64,000 bases of DNA from an uncultured Lachnospiraceae bacterium (GCA_910587045.1 CAJULG010000001.1:374116-438115); one strand, 5' to 3'; positions 42,827-51,752 are shown, numbered from the stretch's first letter. Translations and numbers: made by a program. The notes: generated from the letters alone by a model not told the origin.

Positions 42827-43369
42827 TTAATCCTCCGATAACGATCTTCCTAATTCATATGCCTTCCCCGGAAACTCTGTTCCTTTTGTCATAGCTACAT
42901 TTCCGCATCCGGTACCCAGTATCTGCCCCTGATCCTGAAAGTTAAGATACCGGCACAGGGTTTCATAATGAGACCTGATATCCTTCATCGTCCAGTCCCT
43001 GTTGTCCCATGCCGCTACGATCAGTGCCGTTTTCAGGTTCCTGCCCGTCAGCGCTCCGTTAAAGCTGTAAAACCGGTCGATCACAGTTTTCAACTGCGTG
43101 GACATTCCAAAATAATACAATGGAGTTACCAGTACCATCATATCGGTCTGCAAGATCTGTTCCCACAGGCCGGTCATATCATCCTTCTGACAGCACGGGC
43201 CGGACATGCCACAGGCATCACAGCCAAGACATGGATGAAGATTCCCGTGTCCTGCATCGAAAACCGTTATGATATGCCCTGCCTCCTTCGCCCCCTGTAT
43301 AAAATGCTCTGCCAGTAAATTCGAAGCACCTTTTTTATGCGGGCTGCTTTCAATCACTAAAATATTCAT
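42827..43369 (-). CDS. Iron-sulfur-flavoprotein-like NADPH-dependent FMN reductase
   Basis: A 180-residue flavodoxin-fold protein. SSPHKKGASNLLA binds the FMN phosphate; PLYYFGMSTQLKTVIDRF is the usual second loop. A compact C47-x2-C50-x2-C53-x5-C59 motif matches iron-sulfur flavoproteins (Isf), so a 4Fe-4S cluster is likely. It would move electrons between a reduced donor and FMN. Part of the MerR-led redox operon. Confidence 0.9.
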   Translation of the reverse strand: MNILVIESSPHKKGASNLLAEHFIQGAKEAGHIITVFDAGHGNLHPCLGCDACGMSGPCCQKDDMTGLWEQILQTDMMVLVTPLYYFGMSTQLKTVIDRFYSFNGALTGRNLKTALIVAAWDNRDWTMKDIRSHYETLCRYLNFQDQGQILGTGCGNVAMTKGTEFPGKAYELGRSLSED

Positions 43370-43396
43370 CGTTTCCTTCCTTTCTCCTGTCCCGGA

Positions 43397-44173
43397 TCAA
43401 ACACCTTCTGCCTGGATTTCATTGGAATCCAGCCATTCCCTTATATCGTCACTGAGGGAAGTCCCTCCTGAGTAATGAACGGACAACGCCTCGCCCAGCT
43501 CCGCATCCGGTACCAGCTTCTCGATCGCAGTCAGGCTCTGCCCGAAGCGTCCGCCGCCATGACTGCAGAACGGGATAATGGTCTTTCCGGAAAAATCATA
43601 TTCTTCCAGAAATGATGCAATCGGCATGGGAATGGATGCCCACCAGTTGGGATATCCCAGAAGGATGGTATCATAATCCTCCATATGTTCTACATGCGAT
43701 GCCAGCTCCGGCCTTGCCTGTGCATTTTGATCCCGCTGTGCCTCATCTAAAACGGTATTATAATCATCGGAATATGGATGCACCAGGGTAATCTCAAACA
43801 GGTCAGCCTCCGTCTGCCGCTGGATTTCCTCTGCTATGCCCCGGGTATTACCGCCCCATGAAAAATACGCGATCAGCACCTTACCATTTCCTGCAGCTTC
43901 CGAACGATCTTCTGCATCCGGTATGCCGGCTCCTTCCACACTCCCGTTTCCGGTCGTCGCATTTCTCACAAGCCGGATACCGATATTAAAGCTTCCCTTA
44001 TCCTGATCCAGCATAGCGCGATAGGCGGATCGCATATTCTTGGCAAAATCATTCCAGCCGCCGCCACGATATACACGCCGGATGCCCGATGCCGCCCCTG
44101 TCGGGTCTGTCTGCTCTCCGGCAGAATAAGCGCCATATATATCCCATGTCCATTCCCCTACATTTCCGTACAT
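43397..44173 (-). CDS. C-terminal part of a broken FGE-like/flavodoxin fusion protein
   Basis: This 258-codon frame begins in the middle of an FGE-sulfatase (SUMF1) domain (MYGNVGEWTWDIYG, then RVYRGGGWNDFAKNMRSAYR, IGIRLVRN) and continues through a short linker into a flavodoxin domain (KVLIAYFSWGGNTRGIAEEI, GYPNWWASIPMPIASFL, PFCSHGGGRFGQSL). It has no ribosome site and no sensible start, and it overlaps the preceding frame by 16 nt. The two frames together make 1529 nt, one short of a multiple of three, so one base is missing near 44171-44178 (TATATATG on the minus strand, where TATGATATG would restore the family motif GLYDMYGNVGEW). Confidence 0.8.
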   Translation of the reverse strand: MYGNVGEWTWDIYGAYSAGEQTDPTGAASGIRRVYRGGGWNDFAKNMRSAYRAMLDQDKGSFNIGIRLVRNATTGNGSVEGAGIPDAEDRSEAAGNGKVLIAYFSWGGNTRGIAEEIQRQTEADLFEITLVHPYSDDYNTVLDEAQRDQNAQARPELASHVEHMEDYDTILLGYPNWWASIPMPIASFLEEYDFSGKTIIPFCSHGGGRFGQSLTAIEKLVPDAELGEALSVHYSGGTSLSDDIREWLDSNEIQAEGV

Positions 44174-44925
44174 ATATACAATCCAAAGGAGTTCGGTTCA
44201 AAGCTTCCCACCGCAACCGTTGTCTGCCGGTATTCACCAGGCCTGACACTAAGATTTCCCTGTGAAAAGTAGTTATCCTCAATCATGTAAGGATAATGAC
44301 CATAATAATTTGCTTCTTCGGCGCTTGGAGAAGCCTCTATATAGAAAGGCGTTTCCGTACCTGCCCGGCAGGCATATTCCCATTCTGCCTCTGTAGGCAG
44401 ACGATAGCCTTCTGCACTGCGATCCCAGTTCACCTGCTGTCCGTCAATATTATAAACAGGAGTCAGCCCCTCCTGCTCACTTCTGGCATTGCAATAGGCA
44501 ACTGCATCCAGCCATGACACATTCTCTACCGGAAGATCCTCGCCGGAAAAATTACTCGGATTCCTGCCGGATACCGATTCATACTCTTCCTGTGTTACCT
44601 CGTAGCAGCTCATGTAAAAATCACTGACCGTCACCGTATGCTGAATTTCATCCTCACTCCGCCATGGCTCATCCTCCGGGCTTCCCATCCGGAAGGTTCC
44701 GCCTTTGATCAATACGAAATTCTCCGGAACCGCTGCCGGACCGGTCTCTGTTGTTGTATGTTCTGTACTGCTTTCCGATACAGTCTCCTTACCTTCTGCA
44801 TTGGAAACGGAACCCGGATTATCACCATTTTCATCCTGACCACCGGCTGAACCCGGATTCCGTCCGCAGGCTGTCAGGGAAATAATTAATAGGATAGATA
44901 ATACTATTGATATGACTCGTTTCAT
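44158..44925 (-). CDS. Lipoprotein with N-terminal part of an FGE-sulfatase (SUMF1)-like domain (frameshifted)
   Basis: A 255-codon frame. Signal peptide with lipobox L-T-A-C (Cys 20), a Ser/Thr/Glu-rich linker, then an FGE-sulfatase domain: FVLIKGGTFRMGSPEDEPWR, YMSCYEVTQEEYESV, PVENVSWLDAVAYCNARSEQEG, YRLPTEAEWEYACRAG. Near the end (FEPNSFGLY) the frame is lost and stops after four wrong residues. AGGAGG precedes ATG 44925. Read through with one added base, the product would be a 509-residue secreted SUMF1-flavodoxin lipoprotein. Confidence 0.85.
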   Translation of the reverse strand: MKRVISIVLSILLIISLTACGRNPGSAGGQDENGDNPGSVSNAEGKETVSESSTEHTTTETGPAAVPENFVLIKGGTFRMGSPEDEPWRSEDEIQHTVTVSDFYMSCYEVTQEEYESVSGRNPSNFSGEDLPVENVSWLDAVAYCNARSEQEGLTPVYNIDGQQVNWDRSAEGYRLPTEAEWEYACRAGTETPFYIEASPSAEEANYYGHYPYMIEDNYFSQGNLSVRPGEYRQTTVAVGSFEPNSFGLYICTEM

Positions 44926-44950
44926 GATCTCCTCCTGACACTTGATTCTT

Positions 44951-45643
44951 CTATTCTGCGAGGTTAAGATGATCCAGCCATTCCCCTACTGCCTGATCCG
45001 GATCAGATGCAGCAGAGCCGTTGATATGAAGCCCTTCTGCCACTTCCGCATCCGGCTCTGCTTCCCGGATACTGTTCACCGTATTAACCAGACCGCTTCC
45101 TCCGCTGGTACAAAAAGGTGCGATCGTCTTGCCGGAAAGGTCATAGTCGTCGAAAAAGGTATAGAGGATCATCGGCATATCGCTCCACCAGTTGGGATAC
45201 CCGACATAAATAACATCATACTGGTCAATATTATCAATACTGCCTGCAATGGCCGGTCTCGCTCCCTCCTGCTTCTCCTGCTTTGCAATGTCCAACAATG
45301 TATTATAATCATCCGTATAGGCCTCCGCCGGAATGATCTCAAATACATCCGCATCCGTTCTGGCCCGGATAGCCTCTGCCACCTGCTCCGTATTACCCGA
45401 CCAGGAAAAATAGACCACCAGCGTATGGCTTTCCGTTGCCCCTGTCTCTTCAGTTGTCTCTTCCTCTGCTTCCGATACCGGTTCCTCCGTATCTATCGCT
45501 TCGCTTTCCGGTTCCCGTGTTACTTCCTCACTGCCTGTCACTTCCGATGACGGGGAAGCTCCGTCTGTCGTTTCCCTGCCGCCACAGGCAGTTAATGATA
45601 ACAGCATAGTGCCAATCAACATTGTGATCAGAATTCTTTTCAT
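44951..45643 (-). CDS. Secreted flavodoxin-domain lipoprotein
   Basis: A 230-residue lipoprotein (lipobox L-T-A-C, Cys 20), then a long acidic Glu/Thr linker and a flavodoxin domain: LVVYFSWSGNTEQVAEAI (FMN phosphate loop), YVGYPNWWSDMPMILYTFF (isoalloxazine loop), IAPFCTSGGSGLVNTVNSI. It is similar across its length to the flavodoxin part of the next gene, so one arose from the other by duplication. GGAAGGAG precedes ATG 45643. An outer-surface flavodoxin is unusual and implies FMN supply outside the membrane. Confidence 0.92.
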   Translation of the reverse strand: MKRILITMLIGTMLLSLTACGGRETTDGASPSSEVTGSEEVTREPESEAIDTEEPVSEAEEETTEETGATESHTLVVYFSWSGNTEQVAEAIRARTDADVFEIIPAEAYTDDYNTLLDIAKQEKQEGARPAIAGSIDNIDQYDVIYVGYPNWWSDMPMILYTFFDDYDLSGKTIAPFCTSGGSGLVNTVNSIREAEPDAEVAEGLHINGSAASDPDQAVGEWLDHLNLAE

Positions 45644-45683
45644 ATTTAACACTCCTTCCTGTTCTTCTTTCTCCGGTAACTGG

Positions 45684-46037
45684 TTATGACTTTTGTTCCT
45701 TCTGCATTTCATACCGCAGATAATCCATATATTCAATCTGCTTTTCTCTAAAGTGGATCTCATCCAGCGTTTTACCTCTCATCTCATTCAGCATTGCCAT
45801 ACGCCTCTGCTTTGTATGATCTCCTTCCAGTGTAAGCCGCATATAGGTCTCTACTTCACTGCTGGTAAAGCCGATATCATGAAGCGTCATGATCAGGCCG
45901 AGCCGCTCTATGTCCTGCTCATCATACTGCCATGCACCCATAACCTTTTTTACAGCAGTACACAGCCCCCAGCTTTCATACTCCTTGAGAAGACTGACCG
46001 GAATGTGATACCGCTCACTTGCCTCCTGCATTGTCAT
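45684..46037 (-). CDS. MerR-family transcriptional regulator of the redox operon
   Basis: A 117-residue regulator. MTMQEASERYHIPVSLLKEYESWGL is the first HTH with wing, then WQYDEQDIERLGLIMTLHDIGFTSSEVETYM, and an antiparallel coiled-coil tail (RRMAMLNEMRGKTLDEIHFREKQIEYMDYLRYEM). There is no Cys-rich sensor tail, so its signal is not a metal bound there. GGAGG precedes ATG 46037. First gene of the operon, so likely self-regulating. Confidence 0.92.
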   Translation of the reverse strand: MTMQEASERYHIPVSLLKEYESWGLCTAVKKVMGAWQYDEQDIERLGLIMTLHDIGFTSSEVETYMRLTLEGDHTKQRRMAMLNEMRGKTLDEIHFREKQIEYMDYLRYEMQKEQKS

Positions 46038-46165
46038 ACTTCGATTCCTCCAAATCTCTACATTTTATACTTACATCTTATAAAATCTGCTGTCCCATGT
46101 CTAATGCTTATATTGTATTGCAGAATATGCTTTAAATGAATGCCTGGAACCAGTTCCCGCCTGTC

Positions 46166-46226
46166 AAAAAAATGCCTTCATAACCCCTGTCCCACATCTC
46201 AAATGGAACCTGTTTTATGAAGGCAT
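46166..46226 (-). terminator. Terminator after the esterase gene
   Basis: Perfect 12-bp stem (46215-46226 with 46072+100 to 46183, that is 46172-46183) around a 31-nt loop with an inner stem, followed by seven T on the minus strand. Confidence 0.8.
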
Positions 46227-46250
46227 CCTGAAATAATCAATAACCTATAT

Positions 46251-47054
46251 TTAATTTTCTTTCACATGTCCGCTGTTAATTCCCGTCGAATGCACATCCA
46301 GTGGCAGCCACTTCAACGCCTCATAAATCTGACCATTCCAGAAATCCCAGTCATGCCTTCCGGATACTTCTACATAAGTCAGTTCCGCACCCCTTTCTTC
46401 CAGAAATGTCTTTAATTCCCGATTAACGCCAAGCAGATCGTCCTCCGTACCGCATGCCATATAAATGTCAGGTGCCAGACCCTTTCTTTGGGCGTTTTCA
46501 AAGGCGACTTTAGGATTCAGATCGGTTTTCTCTGCCTCTTTCCTGTCTCCAAAGCAGGCAAGCTCCTGATAAAATCCATCTCCATCCTCCTGGAACATAT
46601 GAATGGCACTGGAAAGCGCAATAATATGACTGAACGTATCACAATATTTCAATCCATTATGGATCGCACCATATCCTCCCATGGAAAGACCGCCGATAAA
46701 GGTATCCTCCCGCTTTTCAGAAAGCGGAAATGTCTTCCGCATCATTGCAGGCAGTTCCTGTCCGATAAACCTGCCATATGCGTTGTTGGGAAGTACATGA
46801 TCAAAGTAAAAGGAATTTTCACCACTCGGCATAACAACTGCCAGTTCCCGTTCCTCCGCCCAACGCTGAATACAGGTGCCGGAAATCCAGTCCATACTGC
46901 TTCCTAATAGTCCATGAAGCAGATATAAGGTCTTAAAGTCTTTACTCTCCCTGTCATTTCCTGCGGCCATAAATTTATCTACGGGAAGGATCACCTGCAG
47001 CTCCACTGTACGCAGTAATGCCTGGGAAAGATAAGTCATATGAATAAGTGCCAT
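46251..47054 (-). CDS. Esterase (EstA/tributyrin-esterase type, alpha/beta hydrolase)
   Basis: A 267-residue esterase of the esterase D/FrmB fold. LYLLHGLLGSSMDW carries the oxyanion turn, G-L-S124-M-G-G the nucleophile, CGTEDDLL the Asp and GRHDWDFW the His. It lacks a signal peptide, so acts in the cytoplasm, probably on short acyl esters or acetylated sugars. Own promoter (47110-47139) and terminator. Confidence 0.94.
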   Translation of the reverse strand: MALIHMTYLSQALLRTVELQVILPVDKFMAAGNDRESKDFKTLYLLHGLLGSSMDWISGTCIQRWAEERELAVVMPSGENSFYFDHVLPNNAYGRFIGQELPAMMRKTFPLSEKREDTFIGGLSMGGYGAIHNGLKYCDTFSHIIALSSAIHMFQEDGDGFYQELACFGDRKEAEKTDLNPKVAFENAQRKGLAPDIYMACGTEDDLLGVNRELKTFLEERGAELTYVEVSGRHDWDFWNGQIYEALKWLPLDVHSTGINSGHVKEN

Positions 47055-47109
47055 ATATATCCTCCTTTTTTGAAATCAACTGATCAACACACGCTCTTCT
47101 ATATCCTGC

Positions 47110-47139
47110 ATTTTACACCACTTTAATGATATCCTTCAA
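47110..47139 (-). promoter_or_regulatory. Promoter of the esterase gene
   Basis: Minus strand: TTGAAG (47134-47139), 18 bp ending in GTG, TAAAAT (47110-47115). Confidence 0.55.
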
Positions 47140-47158
47140 TACCTGAATAAAAATCATG

Positions 47159-47450
47159 CAAGCTTTGACGGGCTTTCCAGCTCGCTGTTGGGCTCCCGCT
47201 GGCTTCCAGCCCTGCTCAGCTCGCTTACGCTCGCTGCCCTGCTCCCGCCCAATATAAAAATAAAAACTCCCGCTCCGGAAGAAACAAGCTTTGACGGGCT
47301 TCCAGCCCTGCTCAGCTCGCTTACGCTCGCTGTTGGGCTTCCCCCCAATATAAAAATAAAAACTCCCGCTCCGGAAGAAACAAGCTTTGACGGGCTTCCA
47401 GCCCTGCTCAGCTCGCTTACGCTCGCTGTTGGGCTCCCGCCCAATATAAA
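47159..47450. repeat. Three tandem copies of a 96-bp unit between the ABC exporter and esterase genes
   Basis: Copies begin with CAAGCTTTGACGGGC at 47159, 47285 and 47381. The middle copy is exactly 96 bp; the first is 126 bp because of a 30-bp internal insertion/duplication; the third loses its last part to the terminator at 47452-47504. Each has a direct repeat GCTCGC-TTAC-GCTCGC and an A+T-rich end. On the minus strand each full copy carries CTTCCG-GAG-CGGGAG followed by TTTTTATTTTT, a terminator-like hairpin. Because 96 is divisible by three, several reading frames stay open across the block, but none looks like a gene. Confidence 0.9.
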
Positions 47451-47451
47451 G

Positions 47452-47504
47452 AAAAAAGCCCCAACACCTTGGTAAGCAAGCTTCCCCGGTGCTGGAACTT
47501 TTTT
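47452..47504. terminator. Bidirectional terminator after the ABC exporter operon
   Basis: Stem 47461-47468 with 47488-47495 (one mismatch), flanked by T6 on the plus strand (47499-47504) and T6 on the minus strand (complement of 47457-47452). It ends the minus-strand ABC operon. Confidence 0.8.
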
Positions 47505-47506
47505 CT

Positions 47507-49366
47507 TTATGCAGGGCTGGATTGGAGTTCAAACTGTGAATTATATAAATCTGCGTAGAAGCCTTTGCGTGCTAATAATTCTTCGTGATTTCCCTGCTCG
47601 ATTATATCTCCGTCTTTCATGACGAGTATGATGTCTGCATCGCGTATGGTACTTAAGCGGTGAGCAATTACAAAACTGGTTCTTCCCTTCATTAAGTTAT
47701 CCATGGCCTTCTGAATCCGGATCTCGGTTCTGGTATCGACGGATGAAGTCGCTTCATCCAATATCATGATCGGATTATCTGCCAGTATGGCACGGGCTAT
47801 GGTCAATAACTGCTTTTGTCCCTGGGATACATTGGTCGCCTCTTCATTCAGTTCCATCTGATATCCTCCCGGAAGAGTCTGAATAAAGTGATGGGCATGT
47901 GCTGCCTTTGCAGCTGCAATTACTTCTTCATCCGTTGCATCCAGTCGTCCATATCGGATGTTCTCCATGATAGTTCCTTTAAATAACCAGGTGTCCTGTA
48001 ATACCATGCCGAATTCATTCCGAAGATCGTGACGGCTGAATTCCTTTACGTTATATCCATCCACCAGGATGGCTCCCTGGTTCACATCATAAAAGCGCAT
48101 CAACAGCTTTACCATGGTAGTCTTGCCAGCTCCGGTAGGTCCCACAATGGCAACCTTCTGTCCCGGCGTAATCCTGGCGCTGAAGTCGTGGATAATAATC
48201 TTATCCTCATTATAGCCAAACTGTACATGATCGAAGGTAACACTGCCTTCCATATTCTCAATGGCTATACCGGATTCCTCCAGCCCGGTCTCTTCCTCCT
48301 CATCTAAGAATTCAAAAACCCGTTCTGCCGCTGCCGCCATAGACTGCATCATATTCATAACCTGGGCGATCTGCTGGATCGGCTGGGTAAAATTCCTTAC
48401 ATATTGAATAAATGCCTGAATATCACCTATCGTTATGATACCCTGAATTGCAAGTAATGCTCCGACAAAGGATACCGCCACATATCCCAGATTGCCGACA
48501 AACATCATGATCGGGTGCATTAAGCCGGAAATAAACTGGGATTTCCATGCAGACTCATACAGCTTCTGATTTGTCCTGTTGAATTCGTCAATAGAATCCT
48601 TCTGCTTATTAAAGGCCTGGATCACCAGATGTCCGCTATAAACCTCTTCCACCTGTCCGTTGATACTGCCCAGGTATGCCTGCTGACTTTTGAAATACTT
48701 CTGTGACCGCTTCACCACCATGGATATCAATATCATACTGATCGGTAATATTACAATCGCGATCAGGGTCATAAGCGGACTGATTGACAGCATCATGATC
48801 AGAACACCGATCATAGTAGAAACGGATGTGATCATCTGGGTAATGCTCTGATTCAATCCCTGTCCCATTGTATCAACATCATTGGTAATCCGGGAAAGCA
48901 CCTCACCAACTGTCCTGCTTTCAAAGTATTTCATAGGCATCCGGTTGATCTTTTCTGAAATCTCCCGCCGCATACGATACGATACCTTCTGTGTGATCCC
49001 TGTCATGATCCAGCCCTGTATAAAGCTGAATACTGCACTACAGACATATAACCCCAGCACCAGTAACAGAATTCTTCCGATTGCCGGGAAATCAATCCCG
49101 CCGGTTCCGTTGATCTTTGCCATCAGGCCTCCGGCCAGTTCTGTAGTCGCATTACCAAGAATCTTTGGTCCCAGGATATTGAATACGGTTCCGCCGACTG
49201 CAAATATCAGAACAAAAAATACGGCAATCTTATAATTTCCCAGATAAGCTGTCAGCTTCCGGATCGTTCCTTTAAAATCCTTCGCCTTTTCCACGGCCAT
49301 TCCACCAGGTCCTCCCGGTCCATGTCCCATGGGACGGGCCGGTTTTCTTCCATTCTCATTACTCAT
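47507..49366 (-). CDS. Heterodimeric ABC exporter half-transporter, canonical ATPase half
   Basis: A 619-residue half-transporter: a Gly/Pro-rich N-terminus (MGHGPGGPGGMAVEKAKDFKG), six helices, then an ATPase domain with Walker A GPTGAGKTT, signature NVSQGQKQL, Walker B MILDEATSSVD (with catalytic Glu) and H-loop IAHRLST. AAAGGAGG precedes ATG 49366, which overlaps the end of its partner by 8 nt. Together they make an MDR-type exporter like TM287/288 or LmrCD. Confidence 0.96.
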   Translation of the reverse strand: MSNENGRKPARPMGHGPGGPGGMAVEKAKDFKGTIRKLTAYLGNYKIAVFFVLIFAVGGTVFNILGPKILGNATTELAGGLMAKINGTGGIDFPAIGRILLLVLGLYVCSAVFSFIQGWIMTGITQKVSYRMRREISEKINRMPMKYFESRTVGEVLSRITNDVDTMGQGLNQSITQMITSVSTMIGVLIMMLSISPLMTLIAIVILPISMILISMVVKRSQKYFKSQQAYLGSINGQVEEVYSGHLVIQAFNKQKDSIDEFNRTNQKLYESAWKSQFISGLMHPIMMFVGNLGYVAVSFVGALLAIQGIITIGDIQAFIQYVRNFTQPIQQIAQVMNMMQSMAAAAERVFEFLDEEEETGLEESGIAIENMEGSVTFDHVQFGYNEDKIIIHDFSARITPGQKVAIVGPTGAGKTTMVKLLMRFYDVNQGAILVDGYNVKEFSRHDLRNEFGMVLQDTWLFKGTIMENIRYGRLDATDEEVIAAAKAAHAHHFIQTLPGGYQMELNEEATNVSQGQKQLLTIARAILADNPIMILDEATSSVDTRTEIRIQKAMDNLMKGRTSFVIAHRLSTIRDADIILVMKDGDIIEQGNHEELLARKGFYADLYNSQFELQSSPA

Positions 49367-51710
49367 TCGAACCAGCCTCCTTTCCCTCTGAAGCAGTATC
49401 CTGCCTGTTTCCTTTTCGTAATTCCTCCTCTGACAACTGAGACCTTGCGATCTGCTGATATACTTCACAGGTATTCAATAACTCCTCATGCGTACCCTTC
49501 CCTACGATCCTGCCATCATCCAGCACCAGAATCTGATCCGCATGAAGAATGGTATTGATCCGCTGTGCTACAATGATCACGGTACTGTCTGTTACATTCT
49601 CTCCCAATGCCTTTCGAAGGGCAGCATCCGTTTTAAAATCCAGTGCGGAAAAACTGTCATCAAATATAAATATCTTAGGATCCTTCGCAATGGCTCTTGC
49701 AATGGATAACCGCTGCTTCTGCCCGCCGGAGACATTAGAACCGCCCTGTGCGATACTGCTTTCATACTGTCGGTGCTTCTCCGCAATAAAATCTGCTGCC
49801 TGAGCAATCTCTGCCGCCTTTTGTATTTCTGTATCGGAAGCCCCGGCATTGCCAAATCGCAGGTTTGAGGCTATCGTCCCGGAAAATAATACGCCCTTCT
49901 GCGGTACCAGACCAATCTGATCCCGGAGGGATTCCTGCGTCAGACTGCGGACATCCCTGCCATCAATGGTAACAGAACCCTCTGTCACATCGTAAAACCG
50001 TGGTATCAGATGAATTAAGGTAGACTTTCCACAACCGGTACTGCCGATGATGGCAGTTGTCTCTCCCGGTCTTGCCGTAAAGTCAATATCCTCCAGCACA
50101 TCTGCTTCTGCTCCCGGATAACGGAAATTCACATGATGAAATTCAACTACGCCCGTACAAGTCTCCATGACTTCTGCATCCGGCTCGTCATTGACCAATA
50201 CCTCTGTCTTCAATACCTCTTCAATCCGGTTTGCTGCTACGCCGGCCCTTGGAAGCATGATCGAGAACATACAGATGATCAGAAACGCCATAACGATCTG
50301 CATGGTATACGTAATAAATGCTGTCATGGAGCCGACCTGCATCATTCCATTGTCAATCCGGTTTGCTGCCACCCATACGATCAATACACAGATCGCATTC
50401 ATGATGATCATCATCATCGGCATCATAAAGGTCATGACCCGGTTGGTAAACAGCATAGTCTTCGTCAGATCATGGTTAGCTTCATCAAATCGTTTTTCCT
50501 CCGTATCCTCCCGCACAAACGCACGAATGACCATTAAGCCGGTTAATATCTCTCTGGAAACCAGATTCAGGCGATCCACCTTCTCCTGCATCTGCTTGAA
50601 TTTCGGCATAGCGATTATCATCAGGGAACCTACCAATATCAGAATTGCCACAACCGCCAGTACAATGATCCACTCCATACCGGCGCCAACCTTCAACACA
50701 TGAAAGATACCGCCGATTCCCATGATCGGAGCATAGATCAGCATTCGGAGCAGCATGGTCTCCACCATCTGTATCTGCTGAATATCATTGGTACTCCGGG
50801 TAATCAAAGAAGCGGTTGAGAACTGATCCATTTCCCGGTTCGTAAAGGTGACTACTTTCCGGAAGATATTTCCCCGCAGATCCATACCGATCCTGCCACC
50901 GATCCTGGATGAAAAGAAGCTTACCAGAATGGCAACCGCCACCATAAGCAACGTGAGCGCTAACATTTTACCACCAGTCAGCAACAGATAATTCCGCTGT
51001 AACGCCTGAATATCCCCGCCTGCTGCCTGATACTCTTCAATGGCATAGGCTACCGCCATGGACTGCACCATGGTATCCCCTACCGTTTCCATGCTTTCTG
51101 CAAGCTGGCGGCGCATTTCCATGATATCCTCTTCCTTCAGAAGAGCGGCTTCCTCTGCAAAGCGTAACACGCCCCGGACATCAGCATAGACAGCAGTTAC
51201 CGGATTTCCTTCCGCGTCCGTTTCCTCCAGCTCATAATACTCCAGCAAGCTCTGTATCTGTCCGGCCTGCTCCATATGCTCCGGCTGTGCTGCATCGGGA
51301 GTTCCACTGCTTTGCATCTGTCCGGAAAGCATGGTCTGCACACTGGCCTCCGGCACCTTCCTCATGTTAGAATTCAACAGAATGGCCAATCGGAACTTCT
51401 CATCCGCCTGGCTCCAGGCCTCTGCGTCCTCTATGATATTCAATCGAAATACCGCATTATCCTTATCATAGATCGCATCCCACTCTGCAGCTTCCTCCTT
51501 CGTGAGGAACAATGCGATAGCTTCATGCTCTTCCTTCCGGATCAACTGCGGCACACAATGCTCCATTCCCTGATTCTGAATACCGGTATCAATAATTTTT
51601 GATGTGTATTCCGGCAGAGACAGATCGCACTGGGCCTGGACGACCAGTAATGCCACAACAACCAGGACCAGATGCCAGTATTTCTTCATATAAGTAAAAA
51701 TTCTTAACAC
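49359..51710 (-). CDS. Heterodimeric ABC exporter half-transporter, degenerate ATPase half with large outer domain
   Basis: A 783-residue half-transporter. Between the first two helices lies an insertion of roughly 190 residues (about 40-235) that would sit outside the cell. The ATPase domain has Walker A GSTGCGKST and signature NVSGGQKQRL, but Walker B reads IFIFDDSFSALD: Asp replaces the catalytic Glu, as in the degenerate half of heterodimeric exporters. GTG start at 51710, AAGGA 10 nt upstream. First gene of the pair. Confidence 0.95.
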   Translation of the reverse strand: MLRIFTYMKKYWHLVLVVVALLVVQAQCDLSLPEYTSKIIDTGIQNQGMEHCVPQLIRKEEHEAIALFLTKEEAAEWDAIYDKDNAVFRLNIIEDAEAWSQADEKFRLAILLNSNMRKVPEASVQTMLSGQMQSSGTPDAAQPEHMEQAGQIQSLLEYYELEETDAEGNPVTAVYADVRGVLRFAEEAALLKEEDIMEMRRQLAESMETVGDTMVQSMAVAYAIEEYQAAGGDIQALQRNYLLLTGGKMLALTLLMVAVAILVSFFSSRIGGRIGMDLRGNIFRKVVTFTNREMDQFSTASLITRSTNDIQQIQMVETMLLRMLIYAPIMGIGGIFHVLKVGAGMEWIIVLAVVAILILVGSLMIIAMPKFKQMQEKVDRLNLVSREILTGLMVIRAFVREDTEEKRFDEANHDLTKTMLFTNRVMTFMMPMMMIIMNAICVLIVWVAANRIDNGMMQVGSMTAFITYTMQIVMAFLIICMFSIMLPRAGVAANRIEEVLKTEVLVNDEPDAEVMETCTGVVEFHHVNFRYPGAEADVLEDIDFTARPGETTAIIGSTGCGKSTLIHLIPRFYDVTEGSVTIDGRDVRSLTQESLRDQIGLVPQKGVLFSGTIASNLRFGNAGASDTEIQKAAEIAQAADFIAEKHRQYESSIAQGGSNVSGGQKQRLSIARAIAKDPKIFIFDDSFSALDFKTDAALRKALGENVTDSTVIIVAQRINTILHADQILVLDDGRIVGKGTHEELLNTCEVYQQIARSQLSEEELRKGNRQDTASEGKEAGSNE

Positions 51711-51752
51711 GTTTCATCGTTCCTTCCATAATCTTCTAAATTAACAAGAGGA

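Noticed and set aside
47113..47532. Open frames through the repeat block (139 codons on minus, 95 on each of two others)
   Set aside because: They arise because the repeat unit is divisible by three; they overlap terminators, lack ribosome sites and have no family.
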